From the NCBI GenBank assembly GCA_001599935.1, contig BCIJ01000021.1:33646-97645 (forward strand): a stretch of 64,000 nucleotides of DNA, given 5' to 3'. Positions within the stretch are counted from its first letter, which is position 1, and each line of letters begins with the position of its first letter. The position numbers and the translations under genes are program-made. Source of the DNA: Holtermannia corniformis. Lineage: Eukaryota > Basidiomycota > Tremellomycetes > Holtermanniales. The notes below the pieces were generated by a model, which did no database searches, was not told the origin of the DNA, and was given only the letters and a program-made list of their open reading frames with translations. Below are positions 22,158 to 31,619 of the stretch, in pieces.

Positions 22158-23660
22158 ATGGTATGTCTTCAAGATTCGTATGTACCCGAGCTGAAACTGC
22201 CAGAAGGCCCCCGAGCTGGGGTATTTTCGGCAAGAGGTACATCTCAATCATGACTGCGTGTACTGATCAGTGGCTGAAGCCGCACAGCTCGCCGACCTCC
22301 TTCTTCTAGCTCAGAGGATCAACCTTGCCAAATACACCGAAGAGCTGCGGCCGGGTCATCACGCAAAGGCTCTGTATCCCCCCGACTATCGAACACTCGG
22401 ACGAGGAGGCCGACACCTACATGTTCCGGTCGAGTTTGATGATGGCCAAAGATGGCTAGCCCGCATCCGCACAATGGATAACCAAGATCCTCCCGAGATG
22501 GAGCAGTTGGTATCGGACGGCGAGGTGGCGACCACGCGACTGCTCGTGGAAGCAGGCTTGGCCGTACCGCAAGTGTACGTCCCCAACTTGCCAAAAGGTC
22601 AGTGTCTAAANCAGAGACTGGTACAGTAACGTGCTGACATTGTCTTAGAGGTTCGCGAGGTGATCCTGTTCACGTTTGTCGAGGCGATCGCGGGCCAAGC
22701 CTGTGCGGCCCCCATCAGGTCCAAACCGACGCTGCACGCCGAGTCCGATGTCGACCAGATCATCCCTCAGATCGCCGCTTTTTACGTTCAGCTCTCGCAT
22801 ATCCGATTTGACAGAGTCGGCAGTCTTATCAAATCCGACGGTCAGACTCGGGTCGGTCCGCTGATCGACTACACTTTTTGCAAAACCGAGCCGCCATTCT
22901 TTTACGGACCTTTTCAAACTGGGCTCGAGCGCTACATGACCGAGATTGACAGGACTTTGGATATCATTGCCCATGGTAGCACTCACTACGGGTTTGCTCC
23001 CCGAGCGTACATCATCCGTCTATGGCTACGCGACCTGCTGCAAGACTCGCCACATCTGTGGGAAGACGGCAAGGATGAGGGCTTCTATCTCAAGCATGGC
23101 GACGACAAGGGGGATCAGTGGTTGGTGGACAAGGAACTGAGACTCACAGGTGTTATCGACTGGGAATGGTACGTTCCATACCGCGGCGCTTGCGTTATGG
23201 TTCGAGACTGATGGACTGCAGGGCGCAAGTCCTCCCGAAAGAAGAAGCCTTTGTGGCCCCTCGCGGCTTCACAAACATCCACGAGTACTTTGATCTCGGC
23301 TTGACAACGCTGAGCAGAGAAGAGGCGCTGTTTGCCGAGGCGTTTGACCGTCTGAATCGCCCCGACTTGGCGCGATGCGTTCGACGCGGCCAAGTCTGGG
23401 CCCGCATCAGCAACTGCATCAAGGGCAGGGCGAACTTTATGCACATCCAGGCAGTCCGCGAGCTCGTCACCGGCGATCGAGGCCAAGAGAAGACTCTGAA
23501 AGAGTTCTGCGAGACCCTCTACGAGCGGTACAAGGACGATCCGATACTGCAGCGGCTCAAGGTCGAAGGAGAGGCTTCGCGAGAGGACCAGCGGGCCAAA
23601 ATCCGAGCGATCGATGAGCTGCTCGCGGCTGAGCAGCAAGCGGAGGGTAAAGCGCAGTGA
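22158..23660 (+). CDS. APH-like phosphotransferase, array copy C
   Basis: Exons 3-5 are firm (22288-22597, 22649-23168, 23222-23660). A 21-nt exon 2 (22216-22236, LGYFRQE) corresponds to the 15-nt exons of B, D and E. The first exon would then be the ATG alone (22158-22160), which needs RNA support. Total about 430 residues. Motifs: WLARIRTMDNQDP, GEVATTRLLVEAGLAVPQVY, HGDDKGDQW (Gln at the Asn position) and GVIDWEW. One undetermined base (n at 22611) falls inside the intron and does not affect the protein. The C-terminus ends in a charged, probably helical tail. It belongs to the A/B/C subfamily. Confidence 0.82.
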
Positions 23661-23811
23661 AGGGGATTGAGCGCCCATGTGTGATACAGTAAATCTTCGT
23701 ACACCCAGGGGTGATGAAGCAACGCCGTAATGATCGCATCGCGCTTGCAGTGAGGCTCGTGGAGCAAAGTGCACAGGCCGGCCTCAGCACAGAAAATGAA
23801 CGCCGGCGATC

Positions 23812-24084
23812 GGCAGAGACCGACGCGAGTACACGGACCTCGAAGGCTTTTTCAAGACAATCAGTGTTCGGTACAAGGACGACCCTGTACTACAGCGGCT
23901 GAAGGTGAAGGGCGAGGAATGGCTGCAAAGGCAGTTGGCAGAGTACACGGTGCTGGAGAAGAAGCTGTTGGCCGAGATGAGGGCTGAGGACGAAGCACGA
24001 GAGAGGCGGAAGAGGAAGACGCTCTCGTCGCGAAGCGCATCCCGTCGGTGTGCTGTCGGTGAGTTGTGTGCTATAAGTGTGTGA
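23812..24084 (+). pseudogene. Decayed APH-like gene, C-terminal fragment
   Basis: One frame reads a segment with GFFKTISVRYKDDPVLQRLK, then a charged Lys/Glu/Arg-rich helix and a stop at 24082-24084. It matches the last third of the array copies (for example ERYKDDPILQRLKVEGE in C). The kinase core is missing. It lies 150 bp after copy C and upstream of Cys gene 2, so it marks a sixth, lost copy. Confidence 0.75.
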
Positions 24085-24524
24085 TACTATGTGGATTACT
24101 TGTGCAACATAGACAGGCCCCAGGCTTGACTTGACCTCGGACAGTGCGCGAGACGACCACATCCGCAGGCACCAGGTCGGTTTCTTGCCAGATTCATCGA
24201 CAATCAATGACATCGTACGAGCAGGAACTCGCCATGAGTCGGTTTCCGACAAGCGATGCGAATCTTGCAATAACGATGAGATCCAGCAAGTAAATGATAT
24301 ACATTCCTTGACTCACACAAACAGATTCATCAAATCGTCAATCAAACACCAGGGGGTATTCAGTCTGAAGTCCAACATTGTCCGATCAAGAGCGCCTCTC
24401 TCTACTTGGCAAAGCTACTGCCAGCGGCTGTATCCCTGGTAGATCTGCGTCGCCTCTGGGTCAATCCTACCCGGGCCACCCGGCTGGTCTACGGTTGATG
24501 AGCTTTAGCAGAGCACTCGCATTC

Positions 24525-24872
24525 TTACGAAGAAGACGCACGCAGCGCACACTGAGTATAGTTGTGCGGAGCCCAATTGGTGCACGGAGCGTAACCCGGC
24601 ACCGTGTAGTCGCAACGACGCAGGGTACTAAAGTCTGTTTGTGCTTCATCTGCCGAATGTCAGTTTAAGCACGCGTATCAGATCCACGTACGGGTTTGGC
24701 AGACGACTTGACCACTCACGATTCTCACTCCGCAAGCCTGTGTCTCGGACACCTGCACGGGACAATAGCGCGTATTGTCGCGCTTCCTACAACAGAGGCA
24801 TTGGCTAACGTCGCAGGGTCAACATCGCAAGCGTGGAGCTCACATTTTCTTGAGGTATTGAATGAGACCCAT
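24525..24872 (-). CDS. Small double C-x9-C-x10-C protein, copy 2
   Basis: Three exons on the minus strand (24844-24872, 24692-24804, 24525-24649) give 88 residues. Introns are 39 and 42 nt. After a short N-terminus (MGLIQYLKKI) come Cys-dense residues (QCLCCRK), then module one, C-x9-C-x10-C with CQTH at its end, and module two, C-x9-C-x10-C, opening LRRCDYTVPG. The intron between the modules is phase 1 with a GTACGT donor and a His at the junction, as in the other two copies. It is not a family I recognise. It lies divergent to kinase D, 524 bp from its ATG. It is closer in sequence to copy 3 than to copy 1. Confidence 0.68.
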
Positions 24873-25281
24873 CGTGTCGTGTGTCTCGGCTAGCTGTCAG
24901 ACAGGACGACTCCCAGCCGCGAGCCCGTCGTCTTGTACTGTCCGGCGAAGAAGCACACAGGTACCTCGCCGTGCAGGCGTTGCATTGCAGACGCTAGCCG
25001 ATCGAGGCTGGAGAGTTTGTCAAGCGGTCAGAAGACGCAGTTGCAGTCCACCACGCGAATATCAATGTCCAAAACGGTCATTTCAGCATCCACAATCCGC
25101 CAGTCCGACCCGAAGTGTGGGAAACAGCGATCTTACTGATGCTGACTGAGCGGGCTGATGAATGCCCAGCGAGTCTGCATTGTTTCGAGGCGACAGAACA
25201 GGACATTTTCATGTCCGTATCTGCACTGCATGGACCGCACGCTCGCGATCTGTGCACCTGCTACCGCCTGCCCTAGCGTAC

Positions 25282-25319
25282 AGGCACCAACCGCACGGCG
25301 ATCAAAGGACGGAACGGCG
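25282..25319 (+). promoter_or_regulatory. Shared upstream element, kinase D copy
   Basis: It holds AGGCAC, CCGCACGGCGATCAAAGG and ACGGCG. It matches the element upstream of kinase E at nearly all positions and ends 77 bp before the kinase D start. It lies between the divergent starts of Cys gene 2 and kinase D, nearer the kinase. Confidence 0.7.
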
Positions 25320-25395
25320 CGGTTTTCTACAACGTTCATCGCAGTCCTCATCCTCGTCAGCTTCGTGTTCTTGCGGTCAACGCGTCGGCTCAAGC

Positions 25396-26877
25396 ATGTC
25401 GGACACTCTAGGACAACCTCATGATCCGAGCGTGAGAACTACGTTTCCATTCGCGCAGAGCTCAACTGATCACCGTTGGTCGGATAGGGGTACTATCATC
25501 AGGTAGATCGAAGTCTCGTCGTTGCTACCGTCACGTCCTCGAGCTAACAGCCTGCAGCTCGCAGAACTCGTCAACAAAGCCAAGGAGGTCGACCTCGCCC
25601 AGTATGGGAAATCATTACGTCCAGGCTATGACGCACGGGCGATATACCCTGTCGACTACCCTTCGCTGAAAGCAGGAGGCCGACACATCCATATTCCTAT
25701 CGAGTTCGACGACGGAGTGAGATGGCTCGCCCGGATCCGCTCCGTTCGCAGTCGTGATCCGCCCGAGGTTGAGCGCATCTTGGAGCAAAGCGAGGTAGCG
25801 ACCATGCAGTTCCTTGCAAAGACCGGTCTACCTGTCCCCAAGGTGTTTGTTCCAGTCTTACCGCCCGGTGGGTAGTATATCATCCAGCATATTGTCGTGG
25901 CTCACCGTCACCGCAGATGTCTACGAGGCAATTCAATTCACGTTCATCGAGGCAATGGCCGGCACAAGCTGCGATGCCCCACCCATGCACAAAGGGCTCA
26001 CGATCCCGCGCCGTCATACGGACGAAGACATCGCCGTCATCATCCCTCAGATCGCTGCATTCCTCGCACACTTATCGCACTTTCCTTTGGATCGCGTCGG
26101 CAGCCTTTTGCCGTCCGACACAGGCGAACTTCAAGTCGGCCCTATCATCAGCTTTCACTACTGCAACCCCGACACGCCACCGTACTTCAATGGACCTTTT
26201 GCGAGTAACCAAGAGCGCTATCTCCAGGAAATCGAGGCTGAGCTACAAGACCCTGAGGAGGAGGAGTCCACGGGGAACCCGGTGCACTACTACCTTGTTC
26301 ATCTATGGCTGCGCGACACGCTCAAGGAGTGTACCGACCTGTGGAAGGATGAGGGCTATTACGTCTGGCACGGTGATGCCAAAGGTGACCACTGGCTAGT
26401 GGATGAAAACCTCAAGCTGACGGCTGTGATTGACTGGGAGTGGTGAGTCAGTTCGCAAAGCTCATGCGCGCAGCTAATCCCCTCAGGGCCGAGGTCGTTG
26501 CCAAATCCGAGGCTTTCGCTGCACCCAATGCGCTGGTCAATGAACACGAATGCTGGGTCTTAGGCCTCAACACCCCCTGTCGAGAGGAAACCTTGCTCAT
26601 CGACGCCTACGAGAAGCTTGGGCGTCCCGACTTGGCCGACTGTGTGCGCAAAGGCAAAGTATGGGTCCGCTTGCGGGACGCGATTGGCGCAACCCCAAAC
26701 TTGATCCAGCTTCAAGCCTTGCGGGAGCTGCTCACAGGTCACCGAGGCGACGAAAAGACCATCGACGAGTTTTGCGACAATATCGGCGCAAAGTACAAAG
26801 ACGACCCAGTCGTGCACAGGCTGGCTCAATTTGGGCTGGCTGAGGAGCATGAGAAGGTATCTAGCGCCTCCCAGTGA
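25396..26877 (+). CDS. APH-like phosphotransferase, array copy D
   Basis: Five exons (25396-25431, 25488-25502, 25558-25867, 25917-26442, 26487-26877) join without a break into 425 residues. Exon 1 encodes 12 residues (MSDTLGQPHDPS), exon 2 five (GYYHQ). Motifs: WLARIRSVRSRDP, SEVATMQFLAKTGLPVPKVF, HGDAKGDHW and AVIDWEW. His replaces the usual Asn of HGDxxxxN. Together with copy E it forms a second subfamily, with IPQIAAFLAHLSH, a Cys-containing YCNPDTPPYF and LWLRDTLKECTDLW. It is divergent from Cys gene 2. The substrate cannot be inferred. Confidence 0.87.
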
Positions 26878-27267
26878 GGAACAGCGTGGTGGTTCGGGCA
26901 GCAAGCAGGACAAGTATGTGCTTCCAATTGTGATATATCCGCATGCAGTGTGAATAGGATGTTTGCTGTCAGCGCTGTCGATTCTGATTCGCTCATCACA
27001 AGCGGAGTAGCGCGCATTGCTGATGGTAGCATCCAGATGTTTAATGGTGGGCCGACTCGCCCTCATTCAAGTAGCGTCAAGCAGATTCATCATGTTCGTG
27101 AGCACAGCCTATCAATCAATCACTCATCCTGTGTGACAACATCGCAGATTCTCGTAGCTCTTCAAGCGCAATGGGTCCCGTCTTGAACTTGACAAACGGA
27201 GACGCGCTGGGTTCACCAGCGGCCGTATCCAGTGTACGTCGTGGTTTCCTCGGGGTCGACACGTCCC

Positions 27268-27652
27268 TCACCACCCGGGCGGTCTGGGATCATCACTGTC
27301 AGCTGCCGCAAACAGGTGCTGATTCAAAGCGAGGGTGAAATGCTGACGCGATTCGCACTGGAGGTGGTTGTGCATGGCCCACAGGTTGCAAGGCGCCTCG
27401 CCTGGTGGCGTATAGTCACAGCGGCGCAGCGTACCGTTCTCGCACTGATCGCGGTCTTGTACGGTAAGCCGAGCTGTACAAGCGCCCCGTGTGATACGTA
27501 CGAGCGCTGCAAACGACCAGACCACTCACGGCTCTGATGCCGCATTCACCATCGCCGGAGAGCTTAACGATGCAGTATTCTGGTTCTGTACGCGCTCTAT
27601 CATGACTCAGTATGTTGCATCTCAGTCGAACATCCTTCACTTACTGTGACAT
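27268..27652 (-). CDS. Small double C-x9-C-x10-C protein, copy 3
   Basis: Three exons on the minus strand (27645-27652, 27502-27596, 27268-27455) give 96 residues. Introns are 48 and 46 nt. The first exon is just 8 nt, and its phase-2 junction equals that of copy 2. Module one (YCIVKLSGDGECG to VVCSAH) and module two (LRRCDYTPPGEAPC to HNHLQC) both keep C-x9-C-x10-C spacing. The tail after module two is longer than in copy 2 and ends in a Pro-rich stretch. It is divergent to kinase E, 642 bp from its ATG. Three copies with the same intron phases and Cys spacing argue that the frames are real genes. Confidence 0.7.
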
Positions 27653-28143
27653 GTTTATCGAAATTAGATGGGATGGGTGCTGAGGAATCTCCTCGAGCGG
27701 GTCACTTATAGGCGTACGCGCGGGCGATCTTCATGTCTGACGATAGCCTTGCATTCATCTGCGCAACAAGACCGACCGAGCCGGCCTACTGATATTGTTC
27801 TTGCAGAATAGGGCTAGAACAGAAATGAGAGAAGCGCAACAATCGTCGTACTGGGCAGTGTGGGGTGGCCATTCCTCATCGGTCAAGGTATCTGGCTATT
27901 CTCAGCGTCAGACCCATACGACTAATCCGCAAACGGCTTGCGGTAGCTGAATCTCTCCTCGGTCAGCAGAGGTCCTGTACGTGTAGTGTCCCCGCTGTGT
28001 CCCCGGAGGTGACCTTTGCAGTTAGCAGCATCGTTCATCAGATCCTGAAAGGATCATCTGTGCTGAGTTCTGTCAGCGCGTCGATCCCAGGGTGTAGCTC
28101 AGGTCCGCGTGTGTGCCGTGTGCTGACAGCTAGCGCACATCAT

Positions 28144-28184
28144 AGGCACGTCAACCGCACGGTGATCAAAAGGATGGTACGGCG
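28144..28184 (+). promoter_or_regulatory. Shared upstream element, kinase E copy
   Basis: It holds AGGCAC, CCGCACGGTGATCAAAAGG and ACGGCG. It is nearly identical to the kinase D element apart from one extra A and a few changes. It ends 110 bp before the kinase E start codon. Confidence 0.7.
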
Positions 28185-28293
28185 AAACGTCTCGCACGGG
28201 CGGTGGAATAGGGGCTAGGATCAAGCGTTCAAGACCGCAGCATGGCCGCCTTGCTGAACTCACAAGCTACCTTTGCCTTCCCAAGCTATAACG

Positions 28294-29741
28294 ATGGATG
28301 TCGGTCTTGGCCTGCGCGGCGGTGCTGCAGTGAGTAAAGTCACGATGCTGAGCCCCACCACTGACGCTCGATAGGCGTATAAGCGTGAGGTAAGACCAAC
28401 TACTCTTTGCCGCCATTTGTGATCCTCCTAGACTTCCCGCTGATCTCCTGCAGCTAGCCGACCTTGTCAAGAAGGCCGAAGAGGTCGACGTGGCTCAATA
28501 CGCCCGACGATTGCGCCCAGGCCATGAGGCCAAAGCGGTCTTTCCCACCGATTGCTCCTCGCTGCAGACCGGAGGACGTCACACGCACCTCCCAATCGAT
28601 TTCGACGATGGCGTACAATGGCTCGTGCGTATACGGCTGCTTCTAGGACGCGACACACCCGAAATGGAGCGGCTCATGGATGAAAGCGAAGCGGCAACGA
28701 CGCGGTTCTTGGCGGATGCGGGTCTGCCAGTGCCAAGGGTCTACATCCCGGACCTGGCACCAGGTCAGCCATCACTCGACTACTGGTTGAGAGTTCTCAC
28801 CACGCCGCAGAGGTCCGCGAGGAGCTCCAATTCACATTTGTCGAACGCGCAGCCGGCAGCAAGTGCGATGCTCCGTTGTATAACCCATACGGCACCTTTC
28901 CCAGTCGCCATTCGCCATCGGACATTGCCGTTATCATCCCTCAGATTGCATCCTTCCTCGAGCGCTTGTCGCATCACCGACTGGACCAAGTTGGGAGCCT
29001 TTTGCCGACCTCGTCGGGCGCGCCACGCGTCGGCCCTGTGATCAGCTACTACTTTTGCGATCCGGACACCCCGCCGCATTTCTTCGGGCCGTTCCAGACG
29101 AGTCGAGACCGATATCTGTTCAAGATTGACAGGGTTCTCAAAGAGTGCGAAGCGGGACAAACGACTGGCGACCGCGTGCAGTTCTACATCGTGCATTGCT
29201 GGTTGCGCGACACTTTGAAGGCAGCTACCCACCTGTGGAAGGACGAGGGCTACTTTGTGAAGCACGGGGATGACAAGGGTGATCACTGGCTGGTTGACGA
29301 CGAATTGCAAGTCACGGCATGGATCGACTGGGAATGGTGAGTCCGTGTCAAACGACGCTGCTGACAAGTGACAGGGCCGAGGTCGTCTCGAAAGCCGAGG
29401 CGTTTGCGACCCCAAACGCGCTCGTCAACTATCCAGAGTGTTTCAACCTTGGGCTCAACACTCTATGTCGCGAAGAAGCCCTGCTCGCCGCTGCGTTTGA
29501 CGATCTGCAACGTCCAGACTTGGCCGCCTGCGTCCGCAACGGCAAGGTCTGGGAGCGAATACGGCACGCTATCGGCCGGGTCCCGAAGTTGTTGCATCTA
29601 CAGGCGCTGCGCGAGTTACTGGTCGGTCATCGCGGTGAAGAGAAGACGATCGACGAGTTTTGCCAAAGCGTTGGTGCGAAGTATATGGACGACCCGGTGG
29701 TGCGACGGCTGGCGGACGAGGCTGCGATCAAATCAAAGTAG
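28294..29741 (+). CDS. APH-like phosphotransferase, array copy E
   Basis: Five exons (28294-28329, 28375-28389, 28454-28763, 28811-29336, 29375-29741) join into 417 residues. Exons 1-4 have the same lengths as in copy D (36, 15, 310, 526 nt). Exon 2 encodes AYKRE. Motifs: WLVRIRLLLGRDTPEME, SEAATTRFLADAGLPVPRVY, HGDDKGDHW and WIDWEW. His replaces the usual Asn, as in copy D. The last intron is 38 nt. It is divergent from Cys gene 3 and is the last copy of the array. Confidence 0.87.
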
Positions 29742-29919
29742 AACGTCGAAATGAGCCCACCGTACATACCATTGTTGAATACATCATGCACGGATGTGTA
29801 TTGCTCACCCGCAGCTGCACCCACTTTTGGTCACTTTCCCACGGATCCCATTCCATCGCCACCACCTTACCTCGGTGCTGTCCATTGTTGTCCTCTCGAC
29901 GACGACTCCGCTGTGCACA

Positions 29920-31363
29920 ATGTCAATGGACGTCGTCAACAAGTTGATACGCGCCGCAGCGTCCGTGAGCGACAGCGTGTCGGATGCCGAGCTCGACCGG
30001 CACGTCGCCGAGATGCTCAAAGCCGAAGCTAAAGCCAAGGAGATGAAGTGGAGCGAACTGGGCTTGGGAGCACTGCTGGGCGAGGGCAGGGGTGTCTCTT
30101 CGTGAGTGGCAACTGTGCTGACTCGTTATACTGCGGCTGACAGCACAGACCCGACCCGTCGTTACCGAAACCGAACAAACGCTTCTTGTCGTCCATTATC
30201 CGCACGGTCGACGAGCACAATGCGGCTTTGCTGAGACAGCAGGCTGAGGCGGCTCGGGACGCGAGAATCGCGCAGGGCCATGCGCCGGGTGGAAGGTTTG
30301 CGGGCGGAGGGGCGAGTAGGTTGTTTGGAGGGGCGATGCGGGGCGCTGCGGCCGGGCCTTCGAGGGACCGTCGGGAAGATGAGCGGCGGTCGAGGAGGGA
30401 TGATGAACGGCGGCCCAAGAGAGAGGATGACGAGGAAGATGACAGGCGGTCAAGACGACGTGATAATGACCATGAGCGGCGACGAGGTGTGCGACGAGAC
30501 GGGGATGATGAGGATCGAAGGGAGCACAGGTCCTCAAGGCGGCATGAGGACGACGCAAGGGACGAGAAACGACGGTCAAGATGCGACGAGGACGATCCGG
30601 AGCGTGAGGAAAGGCGAAAACGACGTCGAGCCAGAGAGGCCAGGAAGGACGAAGGGGACGCCGAGTCGTCCCGAAAAGCCAAGCAACGGGAGGATGAATC
30701 TCGGCGTCGGTCCAAGCATCACGACACGTCCGACGACGAGGACGAGCCCAGACGAGATGAAGAGCGTCCCCGTCGGCGTGAAAAGCATCGCTCTGCATCC
30801 CCGAAGCGCCGTCGACGCAAGCCTTCACCCCCTCCACCTCCAGCAGACGACGCACCACCTCTCCCGCCTGGCTCGCCGCCGCCACAGCCGATCCCACCGA
30901 GCAAGATGGACAAGTACTTTGACGAAGAGTATGATCCCCGACTCGACTTTGCGCCAGTGCCGAAAGACGGCCTGGTGCCAGAGGTGGCTTGGGATGCGAT
31001 GCTCCAAGTGCTGCGCGAACGCGGCAAGAAGGTCCGTCCTGCTGTTGCCTTTATTACCCTAGTTCTAGCTAACAACTGTAGAAACGCAAGTCCCCCACCC
31101 TGTCCGATGACGACTACCCAACCTCTTCTGCACGCCCATTCTCCTCGACCCGTGAGCGTGAATACGACTCGAAGTCATCCTCTCAGCGCGCAGAGGAGAA
31201 GGAGCGCAGGCGCAAGACCAAGGAGATCCGGAAAAAGTACGGGCTCAGCGACTCTTCGGAAGATGAGGCGGCCAAGGCCAAGACGGCGATTGGGACCGGC
31301 GGCATCTTTGACGTTGCGTATGCCAAGAAGGGTGCTGTGCGCGAGTGGGACGTTGGCAAGTGA
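29920..31363 (+). CDS. Arg/Asp/Glu-rich low-complexity protein, probably nuclear
   Basis: Three exons: the first starts MSMDVVNKLIRAAASVSD, the second follows a 47-nt intron (30102-30148), and the third begins KRKSPTLSDDDY. The middle, about 200 residues, is almost entirely Arg, Asp, Glu and Ser (RRSRRRDNDHERRRG and similar), as in RS-like RNA-processing proteins. A Pro-rich stretch leads to a conserved-looking block, KYFDEEYDPRLDFAPVP, then WDAMLQVLRER. The C-terminus is again charged and ends AVREWDVGK. I do not recognise the family. A role in splicing or RNA metabolism is only suggested by composition. Confidence 0.7.
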
Positions 31364-31619
31364 TGCATGGCTTGCAAACGAGTGTACAGAGCAAGACGGT
31401 GCGAAGATGCCACAGTGCAAGACGGGGTTTACGTAAATGCTGCCGATCACTCAGACTTCAGCTCGAGCTGTTGGCCATCATCAACGACAGTCACAGCGTA
31501 CAGGCTTCGCGAGAGGAGCATACACGAGCTGGAGAGTGCAAACGAGCTCAGTCTGGTCCGATTGCGCGAAAAAACCGACGGAAACGGATCATCAACACGC
31601 ACAGACCCATGTTTGTGCC

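Noticed and set aside
22611..22611. Undetermined base (n)
   Set aside because: It lies in the third intron of kinase C and does not affect the reading frame. It was not treated as biological signal.
30029..30897. Long - strand and alternative-frame + strand open frames
   Set aside because: They overlap the Arg/Asp/Glu-rich gene. Low-complexity purine-rich coding DNA gives open frames in several phases.
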